Source of the DNA: JAICKM01 sp050998805
GTDB lineage: Bacteria; Chloroflexota; Chloroflexia; QHBQ01; JAICKM01
Assembly (NCBI GenBank): GCA_050998805.1
Contig: JBPCPV010000018.1
Coordinates: 1 to 64,000, forward strand
Length of the DNA stretch: 64,000 nt
Direction of reading: 5' to 3'
A program made the position numbers and the translations under genes. Positions 50,214 to 58,810 of this stretch are shown here, piece after piece (positions within the stretch are counted from its first letter, which is position 1; each line of letters opens with the position of its first letter). Under the pieces are notes generated by a model, which saw only the letters and a list, made by a program, of their open reading frames with translations, was not told the DNA's origin and searched no databases.

Positions 50214-52438
50214 GGCACCAGCTCCAGGCGGACTTTGCTGAACTCTATGCCGAGGAGCCGGGTATCGTCGCTCATGCCGAGGTCGTTCGGGGAGTGGACC
50301 GGGCCTGGACTGCTCAGGGAGATAGCGCCCGTCCCGGCGGGGACTGTGCCGAGGTCAACACGGTATTCGCGGGGCGCGGGCGCGACGGTCAGGGTCACCG
50401 TGCCCCCGCCGTCACCGTGTACGTTGAGCGCACGGTCTGCGCCGAGTGCGGCGGCAGTGAAGACCAGGGCGGCGTGCAACGGGCGGGGGCTGTTGAGGCC
50501 GAGTGTGGCGTCGTTGCGTATCCAGCGGTGGACATCGCCGGGCGCGGCCTCGCGGCTGCCCCAGCCATCGCCGAGCGTGAGGTAGGGCACACGCTGCGGC
50601 GGCGGGGGCACGCTGTACATGTCGAGATCCGCGTCGCTGTGTACCGGCTGCGCGACGGCCTCCGCGCCGAGTATACGGCCGATCTCGGCCCGATAGCGCC
50701 CGCTCTCATCGGTCGGAGGAGGCTTGCTCCTCCAACCGGCTTTATAGAGCACGATGTAGCGCGTGTTCGCGTCGGCGAGCGCGCTCAACCACTCGGTGGG
50801 GCCGTCGGCGAAGATGTCGCCGAGGCCGTCGGGGTTCTCTAGCTCCATGAAGCCTGGCGTGCTGAACAGGAACGGGTGATAGAATTCACGGGATATGTAT
50901 CCATAAAAGATCCGCTTGTGGTGTGCCGTCTGGAAGTACATCCGTATCGCCCCGTGCCAGTAGCTGTCCTCGCGGGGCAACTCCAATATAGCATAGTCCG
51001 CCGTATCTTGCCCAAGCGTCTTGTAGAAGGCGGGTATCGGCGCAGGGATCTGCGGGTAGGGTATCGGCCAGAGCTCGAGCGCCATCAGCGCGATCAGCCC
51101 CCCGGCGAGCAGCGCCGGACCGCCCGCCCGTTCCCGCCACGCGGTCGGAAGGACCGCCGCTAACCTCAGCGCCCCGTATGCCGAGAGCACACTAAGGCAG
51201 AGCATCATCGGCATGGCGAAGCGGTCGGGGCTGCGGCTGATGTTGAAGCCCGGGATACGCTCGATCAGAGCATACGGCATCGGCCCAACCCCAGTGTACT
51301 CCACGCCGTTCACCTGCAACACCGGCCCAAGCGTGAGCACCCCAAACAGCACAACCAACACCGCCCAGAACGCCCTTGGCGGCAGCCCCGCCCTCCCCTC
51401 CCTGGCCTTCCCCAGCAGTCCTATCCCCGCGGTCGCCAGCCCCACATTGCTCAGGTAGACCTCATAAGTGTTGCCGGCGAACGGCCAGTTGAGCCGGAAG
51501 CCGCTCAACGACCCCCACAGCTGGTTCAGCCGCGTCGGTATGAAGAACGCCAGCAGGTCCGCCGAGTTCTCGACCGCCAGCCCCGGTCCCGGCCTCATGT
51601 AAGTCGCGTGCTGCAACTCATCGAACATCGGCAGCAAGAGCGGCCCCACCATCACGAAAAACAGCGCCACGATCAGCGCGACCCACAGCACGCTAAAGCT
51701 CTTCCGGGAAGCCGGTCGTGCGACTAGGTAGAGCCAGTAAAACGCGGTGAACAACAGCGTGTACATCACGTAGTACCAGTCCACGAGGGCCACAAGTAGC
51801 AGGAAGAAGGCGGCGGGCAGTCCGCGCACCGCCAGCCACCGGCCCACGGCGCGCCCATCGGTCCAGGCCGGTCCGTCATGCACCGCGCGCAGCAGAAACA
51901 GCACGTAGAACGGCACCCACTCGAGGCTGATCAGCTGCAACAGCCCGCGCTGTGTCGCCAGGTGGTAGGCCGAGTAGGCGAAGACGCTGCTCCCGACCGC
52001 CGATGCCGACGCGAGCGCGCCCCGCGTCGGCTGCGGACCGACGGGCAGCCGCGAGAGCAGGTATTGCAGCAGCAGGTATGTTCCCCAGCCTGTCAGCACG
52101 AACGACAGCAGCACGATCCCATCGTAGACCACCGGCAGCGGCAAGAACGCCTGGAACGGTATGCTCACCAGGCCGTTAAACACGTTGAGCGTGTGGAACT
52201 GTAGGCTGACGCCCGTCGGCCAGTAGATCATGTCGGTTTGGAACGGGTTATGCAGCGAAAGCAGGGCAGTCTTAGTCCACCAGAGGTTCCAGAGGTTCTG
52301 ATCTCGGTCCTCGACTATCGTGCCCGGGGTCATGCCATTGCCGGAGAGGCCGAGAACCAGCGGCCACGTGAAAAAGGCCGCCAGGACAAGATGCAGCAGC
52401 AGGGCACCTGGATGCAGGCGCGCACGGAGGTTCGGCAT
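50210..52438 (-). CDS. Large polytopic membrane protein, GT-C/YfhO-like
   Basis: 742 residues with about 11 spans in the first 480, then a soluble extracellular domain. The loop DRDQNLWNLWWTKTALL after the first span places acidic residues where GT-C transferases have their catalytic Asp, and FHTLNVFNGLVSIPFQ follows. The C-terminal part is beta-rich with no clear motif. A glycosyltransferase role is inferred from topology and neighbours only. It overlaps the downstream GT-C gene by 4 nt and follows lepB by 14 nt. Confidence 0.65.
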   Translation of the reverse strand: MPNLRARLHPGALLLHLVLAAFFTWPLVLGLSGNGMTPGTIVEDRDQNLWNLWWTKTALLSLHNPFQTDMIYWPTGVSLQFHTLNVFNGLVSIPFQAFLPLPVVYDGIVLLSFVLTGWGTYLLLQYLLSRLPVGPQPTRGALASASAVGSSVFAYSAYHLATQRGLLQLISLEWVPFYVLFLLRAVHDGPAWTDGRAVGRWLAVRGLPAAFFLLLVALVDWYYVMYTLLFTAFYWLYLVARPASRKSFSVLWVALIVALFFVMVGPLLLPMFDELQHATYMRPGPGLAVENSADLLAFFIPTRLNQLWGSLSGFRLNWPFAGNTYEVYLSNVGLATAGIGLLGKAREGRAGLPPRAFWAVLVVLFGVLTLGPVLQVNGVEYTGVGPMPYALIERIPGFNISRSPDRFAMPMMLCLSVLSAYGALRLAAVLPTAWRERAGGPALLAGGLIALMALELWPIPYPQIPAPIPAFYKTLGQDTADYAILELPREDSYWHGAIRMYFQTAHHKRIFYGYISREFYHPFLFSTPGFMELENPDGLGDIFADGPTEWLSALADANTRYIVLYKAGWRSKPPPTDESGRYRAEIGRILGAEAVAQPVHSDADLDMYSVPPPPQRVPYLTLGDGWGSREAAPGDVHRWIRNDATLGLNSPRPLHAALVFTAAALGADRALNVHGDGGGTVTLTVAPAPREYRVDLGTVPAGTGAISLSSPGPVHSPNDLGMSDDTRLLGIEFSKVRLELVP

Positions 52439-52452
52439 AAGCGAGCAGCCCG

Positions 52453-53229
52453 CTATGGCGAGGGTTGGTTTGTGTCTACGTTCGGGTAGGACGGGTGGGG
52501 TAAGAGGCCGAACCTGTCCTGCGGCCAGTAAGACAGCACCGCCCTGCCGACGATATTGTTGATGTCGAGATAGCCCCAGATGTGGGAGTCGCTGCTGTTG
52601 TTGCGGTTGTCTCCGAGCACAAAGATGTCGCCCGCCGGAACCTTGCCGGCGTCTACGGCGTTCGGGTCGGTCGGCCAGTCGTAGTTCGGTATATCGTGGA
52701 TGTACGGCTCGGTCAGCAGTTGGTCGTTCACATACACGCCCTTATTCGCCTTCACCTTCACAGTCTCTCCCGGCAGCCCGATCACGCGCTTGACATAGTC
52801 ATCGGGCTGTGTTTCGTGAGCGTCCGGCGGTGGGCGGAATATCACGATGTCGCCGCGCTGCGGGCCACTGAGCAGGAATTGCTCATGCACCGAAAGATTG
52901 CTTTGCCCCAGCAGGCGAGGCACTAAGTTGGCATCGTACTGGAAGTAAGAGGCGCGGTCAACGATCAGACGCTCGTCCTGGTGCAGGGTCGGCTCCATGC
53001 TCTGGCCGATTACTTTGCGGTTCTGGACAACACTCTGCACCACCAGGAAGATGAGCAGGCTCAGGATCACCGCCTCGATCAGCTCGCGGCTGACCGACTT
53101 GCCACCGAAGCTGACCTCACGCACCTCGGCCTCGCCTTTGGACGGCATAATGTAGCTCGAACCGACCGCCGGCTCCCCGATTGCTATGTTGCCGTCAATC
53201 GGCGTCGGCCGCTGCCGGTCCAGGTTCAC
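52453..53229 (-). CDS. lepB: Signal peptidase I (second of a tandem pair)
   Basis: A 258-residue membrane protease that removes signal peptides. One membrane span (ILSLLIFLVVQSVV) is followed by the catalytic Ser in GQSMEPTL and the Lys in DDYVKRVIGLPGE; GDNRNNSSDSHIWGY is box E. An N-terminal cytoplasmic extension of about 45 residues is present. The start is GTG 53229, overlapping the first copy's TGA (GTGA). The longer upstream frame is a shadow of the first copy. Confidence 0.93.
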   Translation of the reverse strand: MNLDRQRPTPIDGNIAIGEPAVGSSYIMPSKGEAEVREVSFGGKSVSRELIEAVILSLLIFLVVQSVVQNRKVIGQSMEPTLHQDERLIVDRASYFQYDANLVPRLLGQSNLSVHEQFLLSGPQRGDIVIFRPPPDAHETQPDDYVKRVIGLPGETVKVKANKGVYVNDQLLTEPYIHDIPNYDWPTDPNAVDAGKVPAGDIFVLGDNRNNSSDSHIWGYLDINNIVGRAVLSYWPQDRFGLLPHPSYPNVDTNQPSP

Positions 53230-53972
53230 GGGGCCGCCCCAGGGGGTGCCTGGTCGACGGCGGGATAGTTGGGGTGGGAGAGAAAGCCCCAGAGCGGTTG
53301 CGGCCAGTAGGACAGCCATGCTTTGCCGATGATACGCTTCGTTTCGAGGTAGCCCCAGATATGGGAGTCGCTGCTGTTGTTGCGGTTGTCTCCGAGCACG
53401 AAGACCTCGCCCGCCGGGACGGTATCCGGCTTGCCGCTTTCGGGCCAGTTGTAGTCGGGTATCGCCTTGATATACGGCTCGTCCAGCTTGTGCCCGTTCA
53501 CGTACACGCCGTCGTAAGCTCTGACCTGCACAGTCTCCCCGGCGACGGCGATCACGCGCTTGATGTAGTTCTCGGTCTCCCACTGCACCGGCGGCTGGAA
53601 AACCACGATGTCGCCGCGCTGCGGGCCGCCGAAGAGGTACTGCTCGTGGTCGGGCGCAGCCTTGTCGCCGAGCAGCCTGGTGAGGAAGTTCGCGTCGTAG
53701 TGAAAATAGGAGGCGCCGTCGAGGAAAAGCCGCTCGTTGTTCTGGAGCGACGGCTCCATGCTCTGGCCGAGCACGACGCGGTTCGGCAAGAGGGTCTGCA
53801 CAATGATGAAGATGATCACTGTGAGCACGACGGCTTCGATCAGCTCGAGCACAAGCGGCTTATGCGTCCCGCTGACTCCGGGGATACCGACCTCGGAGTC
53901 CGCGACGGGAAGCACGTAGGCGGGGCCTGTTTCTTCTGTGGCCGCACCGGCGGCGTTCGGATTAGGGTCCAC
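53226..53972 (-). CDS. lepB: Signal peptidase I (first of a tandem pair)
   Basis: A 248-residue paralogue of the next gene. The catalytic Ser is in GQSMEPSL and the Lys in ENYIKRVIAVAGE, with the same box E GDNRNNSSDSHIWGY. The two copies are clearly duplicated but diverged, suggesting division of substrates. The start is GTG 53972 with AGGAGG 10 nt upstream. It heads an operon that continues into two polytopic envelope proteins. Confidence 0.93.
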   Translation of the reverse strand: MDPNPNAAGAATEETGPAYVLPVADSEVGIPGVSGTHKPLVLELIEAVVLTVIIFIIVQTLLPNRVVLGQSMEPSLQNNERLFLDGASYFHYDANFLTRLLGDKAAPDHEQYLFGGPQRGDIVVFQPPVQWETENYIKRVIAVAGETVQVRAYDGVYVNGHKLDEPYIKAIPDYNWPESGKPDTVPAGEVFVLGDNRNNSSDSHIWGYLETKRIIGKAWLSYWPQPLWGFLSHPNYPAVDQAPPGAAP

Positions 53973-53998
53973 TAAGCGGTTACCTCCTATAACAACCC

Positions 53999-54007
53999 AT
54001 TATAACA
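53999..54007 (-). promoter_or_regulatory. Extended -10 element of the lepB-lepB operon
   Basis: TGTTATAAT on the minus strand (54007 to 53999), the same ATATGTTATAAT string as before sucC. The leader is about 20 nt and includes AGGAGG. Confidence 0.55.
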
Positions 54008-54043
54008 TATTCTACGGCAAAACGGTTTCGCCGGTTGCACAGG

Positions 54044-54072
54044 TTGACAGCCAACCCGCTATCGGCTAGGAT
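54044..54072 (+). promoter_or_regulatory. Promoter of the LprG-like lipoprotein / MFS operon
   Basis: TTGACA (54044-54049), 17-nt spacer, TAGGAT (54067-54072). Predicted start near 54079. It is divergent from the lepB promoter. Confidence 0.68.
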
Positions 54073-54113
54073 AACAGCAGACAGAGACAGAGACAGCGGA
54101 ATGGAGACTTTGC

Positions 54114-54845
54114 ATGACCTACGCTAAGGAGACGAGGGTCAGACCGGCATTCTGGGCGGCGCTCTTGCTGCTGCCGGCCCTGCTCGCGGCCTGCGGCAAT
54201 GAGCCGCCGTCGCTCCCGGCCAACGAGATCGTCGGCAAGGCCGCCGCCACGGTGCCCGCCATGACGAGTATGCACTTCCTGCTCGACACCAACAAGCTCG
54301 ACAAGTACCCGTCGGGCCTCTTCCTGATCCACGCGGAGGGCGACGTTGTGCGCCCCGACAAGCTGCGCGCCACGGCGAAGGCGCTGCTCGCCGGAAGCGC
54401 GGTCGAGCTACAGGTCGCTGGCATCGGCAACGACCAGTTTATGACAAACCCGATGAGCAACAGGTGGGAGGCCATGTCGAGTTCGCTCAACGTGCTCGCC
54501 GCCTTCGACCCCAACAAGGGCCTGGGCGCGATACTGGCCGGGGCGAAGAACCCACAGAACGACGGCAGCGAGAGCATCGACGGCGCGACATGCTACCGCC
54601 TCAAGACAACTCTCACCCCAAACGATCTGCACGACCTGAGTTCCGAGGTGGACGAGAAAGCCCCGCCTCTGGGTGCCCGGCTCTGGATAGACAGCGCCGA
54701 CTTCCACCTGCGGCAGGTCGAGATGTTCGGCCCCCTGCTGACCGGCGACCCGCCGAACGTGGTCCGCACGGTGAAGTTCTCCCATTTCAACGAGCCGGTT
54801 GACATACAGAAGCCGATCCTCGGCAGCCCGCCGAGCAAGCCGTGA
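54114..54845 (+). CDS. LppX/LprAFG-type lipoprotein
   Basis: A 243-residue lipoprotein. The lipobox LLAAC places the lipidated Cys near residue 27. The rest follows the LprG/LppX pattern: ANEIVGKAAATVPAMTSMHFLLD, a long beta-sheet, ESIDGATCYRLKTTLT and LWIDSADFHLRQVEMFGPL. In mycobacteria this fold carries triacylated lipids in a hydrophobic cavity. The overlapping MFS gene (GTGA) reproduces the lprG-p55 pairing, so the two probably act together in lipid export. Family membership is by motif reading and needs a profile search. Confidence 0.78.
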   Translation: MTYAKETRVRPAFWAALLLLPALLAACGNEPPSLPANEIVGKAAATVPAMTSMHFLLDTNKLDKYPSGLFLIHAEGDVVRPDKLRATAKALLAGSAVELQVAGIGNDQFMTNPMSNRWEAMSSSLNVLAAFDPNKGLGAILAGAKNPQNDGSESIDGATCYRLKTTLTPNDLHDLSSEVDEKAPPLGARLWIDSADFHLRQVEMFGPLLTGDPPNVVRTVKFSHFNEPVDIQKPILGSPPSKP

Positions 54846-56398
54846 TCAGCCCGCCCCAGCCGGTCGAGGCGCCGATAGCGGCACCGGCCAAAGCGCGGCG
54901 CGTGCCGCCGGCCCGCCTCAGCCTGGCGATCGTCGCCGCAGGCGTCTTGCTGGCCGCTCTCGACCAAACAGTTGTCGTCACGGTGCTCTACAAGGTGCAG
55001 GTAGAGTACCAGATCCCGCCGATCCACCTCGACCAACTCGGCTGGGTGGTGACGGCCTATCTGCTCGGCTACACGGTCGCGCTGCCGCTCATGGGCAGGG
55101 TGGCCGATGTCTACGGGCGCAAGCCGATCTACCTGGCGAGCATGGCGCTCTTCCTCGTCGGCTCGGTGATTGCTGCGCTCTCGCAGACGCTGGAGTGGCT
55201 GGTGGCGGCTCGTGTCGTGCAGGCTGTGGGCGGAGGCGCGCTGCTGCCGGTGAGCATGGCGATGGTGAGGGGCTGGTACGGCGAGGGGCGGCGGGCGTTC
55301 GCGCTCGGCCTGCTCGGCGCGGCGGCCGAGGGCGGCGGCGTGCTCGGCCCGCTCTGGGGCGCGGGAATCATCAGCGTGCTCGATTGGCGCTGGATCTTCT
55401 GGCTGAACCTGCCGCTCGGCGCGATCATCGCCGCCCTCGTGTTCTGGACGCCGCCTCACCCGCGCTATCCCGGCCGCGTGGACTGGATAGGGGCGGGGCT
55501 GATCGGCGGTGCCCTGCTCGCGCTGACTGTCGGCCTGTCAAGCTCGGCGTCGAACGCGGCGCTCGCAGGGATCGCTGGGCCGAGCGCCCAGGTGGACGCG
55601 ACGGCCCCGATCTGGCAGACGCCCGCGCTCTTGGGCGTCGCGGCGCTGCTGGCGGTCGCCTTCCTGCTCTGGGAGCGGCGGACGCCTGTGCCGCTCCTGC
55701 CGCCGGGCCTCTTCCGCAGGCCGCCCTTCGTGATGGCCCACATACTCAACCTGCTCGTCGGCATCGCGCTGATCACTGCTATGGTGAACATCCCGCTGCT
55801 GGTCGCAAGCGTGCTCGGCGGCGGTGCGGTAGACGGTGGGCTGCTGCTGCTGCGGCTGACGCTCCTCATCCCGGTAGGAGCGGTGGTCGGCGGGGCGCTG
55901 GCGGAACGCCTCGGCTACCGCACCGTGGCCGCAGCCGGGATGCTGTCCACCGCAGCCGGCTTCTGGCTGATGCACGGCTGGACCACGCACACCGACGGCG
56001 TGCTGATGACTCTGCACCTTGCGCTGACCGGATTCGGCTTCGGCCTGGTGATCTCCCCGCTCACCAGCACTGTTCTGGTCTGGGTGGACGAGGAGCAGGC
56101 GGGGCTGGCTGCGGCCACCGTGAACACCGCTCGCATGGTCGGCATGATGATCGGCCTCTCGGCCCTCAGCGCGTGGGGCCTCGAGCTGTTCAAGACGCTG
56201 ATGGCCGACCACCCGGTGCCGTTCCAGCAGGCCGGGGAGACAGCCTCCGCCTATAACGACCGCCTGAACGCCTATGGTAACCTGCTGGCGAACGCGAGCC
56301 TACAGGTTTACACTCTCGGCTTCATGGTGGCGGCCATCGTGACGTTGGTGGCGGTGCTGCCCGCGCTGGGGCTATGCAAGCCGGGGCGCACCTCCTAA
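54842..56398 (+). CDS. MFS transporter, DHA2 (14-span, EmrB/P55) family
   Basis: 518 residues with about 14 spans. Motif D1 reads LDQTVVVTVL in the first span, motif A is GRVADVYGRKPIYL, and motif C-like Gly/Pro-rich sequence (LGAAAEGGGVLGPLWG) is in span five. The start is GTG 54842, overlapping the lipoprotein stop. P55 (Rv1410c), the mycobacterial partner of LprG, is of this type, so lipid rather than drug export is a reasonable prediction. The 3' end overlaps a convergent gene by 4 bp. Confidence 0.88.
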   Translation: MISPPQPVEAPIAAPAKARRVPPARLSLAIVAAGVLLAALDQTVVVTVLYKVQVEYQIPPIHLDQLGWVVTAYLLGYTVALPLMGRVADVYGRKPIYLASMALFLVGSVIAALSQTLEWLVAARVVQAVGGGALLPVSMAMVRGWYGEGRRAFALGLLGAAAEGGGVLGPLWGAGIISVLDWRWIFWLNLPLGAIIAALVFWTPPHPRYPGRVDWIGAGLIGGALLALTVGLSSSASNAALAGIAGPSAQVDATAPIWQTPALLGVAALLAVAFLLWERRTPVPLLPPGLFRRPPFVMAHILNLLVGIALITAMVNIPLLVASVLGGGAVDGGLLLLRLTLLIPVGAVVGGALAERLGYRTVAAAGMLSTAAGFWLMHGWTTHTDGVLMTLHLALTGFGFGLVISPLTSTVLVWVDEEQAGLAAATVNTARMVGMMIGLSALSAWGLELFKTLMADHPVPFQQAGETASAYNDRLNAYGNLLANASLQVYTLGFMVAAIVTLVAVLPALGLCKPGRTS

Positions 56399-57024
56399 TC
56401 CGCATCCAGCTTCAACTCAACAAGGGGCCACTTACGCCGGATGTCCTTCTCCCGTGCCCGCCGCAGGAAGAGTTCTCGTGTCACCCGCCGGGGGTTGTGC
56501 CTCAGTGCCATGCCGAGGAGGTCGGCCAGGCCACAGGGCGCTACCACCAGCAGCGAATCGTCCGGTAGCAGGCGGACCGCGACACTCGTGGCGGTTTCGG
56601 GCCAGGTGCCGACGGCATCGGCGCTCGACACCAGTGGCGGCACATCGAGGCTGAACCGCTCTGGATACCAGAGATGGACGGCGGCCTGGTTCTTCGCCTG
56701 CCAGGGCACGCCGGGCAGCCGCGCTCTAAGCTGCGCCTCCACCTCGGCATCCCGCTCAGGCCGCAAGTCCGTCGGGTCGAAGAAGGCCACATCCACGTCT
56801 CGGAACGGCGTTGGCTCGGTATAGCCGTGCAGACAGTCCCAGACCAGGCTGCGGAGCGCGCCCGCACCCACCAACCAATCAGGCGGGTCGCAGTCTCGCA
56901 CGGCCTCGAGGATCGCCATGAACGGCGCATCGTCGCGGATTATTTGCTCTAGCCGGGCTTCGTCGGTCACAGGTGCTTCAGGACGGTGGCCGAGTCGGGC
57001 CCGGAGATGCGGACCGTACATCAT
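56395..57024 (-). CDS. Nucleotidyltransferase family protein (DUF925 type)
   Basis: 209 residues. WLVGAGALRSLVWDCLHGY and FRDVDVAFFDP match the NTP_transf_6 family, with the DxD metal site in DVDVAFFD and the glycine loop in VGAGALR. Substrate is unknown. ATG 57024 overlaps the upstream gene's stop by 4 nt (ATGA). C-terminal RRAREKDIRRKWPL is basic. Confidence 0.8.
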   Translation of the reverse strand: MMYGPHLRARLGHRPEAPVTDEARLEQIIRDDAPFMAILEAVRDCDPPDWLVGAGALRSLVWDCLHGYTEPTPFRDVDVAFFDPTDLRPERDAEVEAQLRARLPGVPWQAKNQAAVHLWYPERFSLDVPPLVSSADAVGTWPETATSVAVRLLPDDSLLVVAPCGLADLLGMALRHNPRRVTRELFLRRAREKDIRRKWPLVELKLDAD

Positions 57025-57698
57025 CTCCGCTTCTTGGCGGGACGGGAGACGGACCGAGCCGGTGGCCTGGCGACCGACGATAGGCCGGGGGTGCGGCAGA
57101 ACGGGGCGAGTGCCGCAGCCAGCGCCGCCGGGTCACGCGGGCTGACCAGCACCATCGGGCCGCGCGCCTCCTTGCCGCCGCTCGTATAGGTCCGCTCCTC
57201 GGTGTCAGGCGTGAGTTCAAGCAGCACGACGCTGCGGGAGCTTGTCGCGAAGGCGAGCACCTGCCCCATCTCGCGCACTGTCGCCGGTCCCGCCCAGCCG
57301 AAGAGGCTGCCGAGGCCGAAGATGCTGAGGTTGAGGATGTTGCTGATCTTGAGGTCCGCCTCCGCGCTCCGCAGCCGGGTCAGCGAAATCGGCACCACTG
57401 CCCACGGCGCGACCCGCCGGACCAGCAACACCGGCCCATTCTCGCCGCCGGCCTGGATCGCGTAGCCGCGCACCGAGTTCATCCAGCGCCAGAGCATCGC
57501 GCCGCCGATCAGGAAGGCGAACACCAGGAAGCTCGCCTGTGGCCGCACGCCGGCAAGCAGGCTGAGCACCACCTCGCCGCCGAACCAGAGCAGACCAAGT
57601 GCGAACATCGCGGTGATGATCCGCACCTGCCAGTCGTAGGGCGCGGCCCGGAAGTACGCCTGCGTGTCTCTTGTGCCTGGTGTGGGGCCATCGCCCAT
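57021..57698 (-). CDS. Membrane protein with bacterial PH-like domain
   Basis: 225 residues. Two spans near residues 26-70 are followed by a soluble beta-rich domain (ISLTRLRSAEADLKI, later GPMVLVSPRDPAALAAAL) that reads like a bacterial pleckstrin-homology fold. The C-terminus is basic and Ser/Pro-rich. No function can be assigned. ATG 57698 follows GGAGG. It is co-transcribed with the nucleotidyltransferase gene. Confidence 0.65.
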   Translation of the reverse strand: MGDGPTPGTRDTQAYFRAAPYDWQVRIITAMFALGLLWFGGEVVLSLLAGVRPQASFLVFAFLIGGAMLWRWMNSVRGYAIQAGGENGPVLLVRRVAPWAVVPISLTRLRSAEADLKISNILNLSIFGLGSLFGWAGPATVREMGQVLAFATSSRSVVLLELTPDTEERTYTSGGKEARGPMVLVSPRDPAALAAALAPFCRTPGLSSVARPPARSVSRPAKKRR

Positions 57699-57732
57699 CG
57701 TGAGTCCTCCGCTTGCGAACCCAATCCTAAGC

Positions 57733-57767
57733 GTTCAGCCGTCAGCTATCAGCGACCAGCCGTCGGC
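57733..57767. repeat. Heptanucleotide-phased repeat tract
   Basis: Five 7-nt units: GTTCAGC, CGTCAGC, TATCAGC, GACCAGC, CGTCGGC. It shares 20 identical bases (57728-57747) with the tract after the slipin gene. Confidence 0.75.
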
Positions 57768-57810
57768 TCCTTCCCTATCATATCACAGAGTGAAGCTATT
57801 GCATAGCCCA

Positions 57811-57839
57811 TTGACAAGCCCGCCCACAACGGGTATTGT
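57811..57839 (+). promoter_or_regulatory. Promoter of the lipid kinase gene
   Basis: TTGACA (57811-57816), 17-nt spacer, TATTGT (57834-57839). Predicted start near 57846, just at the AAAGGGAGG ribosome-binding site. Confidence 0.65.
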
Positions 57840-57859
57840 AGCCAAAGGGAGGTGGCGGA

Positions 57860-58792
57860 TTGGCGAAGCACGCAGAGGCACACAGGCCGCTGATCATACT
57901 CAACCCCGGAGCCAATCGGGGGCGCACATCGAGCCTCGCGGCGACTATCGCGGGGATCTGCCGAGAGCTTGGCAGCGACGCCGAGATCGCTGAGACGGGC
58001 GGTGTGGCGGAAGCCACGCGGGCGGTGCAGGAAGCAGCGCGCGAAGGCCGCCGCCCGATAGTTGCTTGCGGCGGTGACGGCACGGCCCACGCAGTCGCCG
58101 CCGCCCTGCTCGACCTCAGCAGCCAGGTGCCGATGGGCATCGTCGCGGCAGGCTCCGGCAACGACTACGCACGTCACGCGCTGCGTCTGCCGCGCGAGCT
58201 ACTGGCCGCACTGCGCGTCGCGCTCTTTGGCAGGCCGACGCCGGTTGATGCCGCGCGCCTGAACGACGGCTGGATGATCAACGCCTTCGGCGCGGGAATG
58301 GACGCCAACGTGGCCTGGGACGTGCGCGACATGGTGGAGTCGGGGAGGGCGCGGGTCAGCGGCGACATGCTCTACACCGCCTCTGCGATCAAGCAGATAG
58401 TTAGGCACTACGGCCTACTGCCCTCGCTCCAGATCACCGTTGACGGGCGGCGCATACCCGAACGGCGGATGCTGCTCGCCGCCGTGATGATCGGCCCGAC
58501 CGCCGGCGGCGGCTACCGGCTCGCCCCCGACGCCGACCCGCGCGACGGCTTTCTCGACCTGCTGCTCGCCCGCCGGATGCCCCAGGCCAAAGCCTTCTTT
58601 GCCCTGCCGCTCGCCAAAGCCGGCCGCCACACCTGGATGCGCGAGGTGGAGATCATCCGCGCCCGCGAGATACGCATACTCAGCCGCGAGCCGGTGAAGG
58701 CGCACTCCGACGGCGAGCTGATCAGCGACCGCAGCTTCGACATCCGGATCGTGCCGGGCGCGCTAACCGTCATGCTGGGAGACAGGCGATGA
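57860..58792 (+). CDS. Diacylglycerol/lipid kinase (YegS/DgkB family)
   Basis: A 310-residue soluble lipid kinase. LIILNPGANRGRTS and the ATP site CGGDGTAHAVAAALL with AAGSGNDYARHALRL are diagnostic; HSDGELI near the C-terminus is the conserved second-domain element. It phosphorylates a diacylglycerol-like lipid. The start is TTG 57860 with AAAGGGAGG 7 nt upstream. The threonine dehydratase gene follows 18 nt later. Confidence 0.9.
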   Translation: MAKHAEAHRPLIILNPGANRGRTSSLAATIAGICRELGSDAEIAETGGVAEATRAVQEAAREGRRPIVACGGDGTAHAVAAALLDLSSQVPMGIVAAGSGNDYARHALRLPRELLAALRVALFGRPTPVDAARLNDGWMINAFGAGMDANVAWDVRDMVESGRARVSGDMLYTASAIKQIVRHYGLLPSLQITVDGRRIPERRMLLAAVMIGPTAGGGYRLAPDADPRDGFLDLLLARRMPQAKAFFALPLAKAGRHTWMREVEIIRAREIRILSREPVKAHSDGELISDRSFDIRIVPGALTVMLGDRR

Positions 58793-58810
58793 AGATCCGG
58801 AGGGAGTAAC

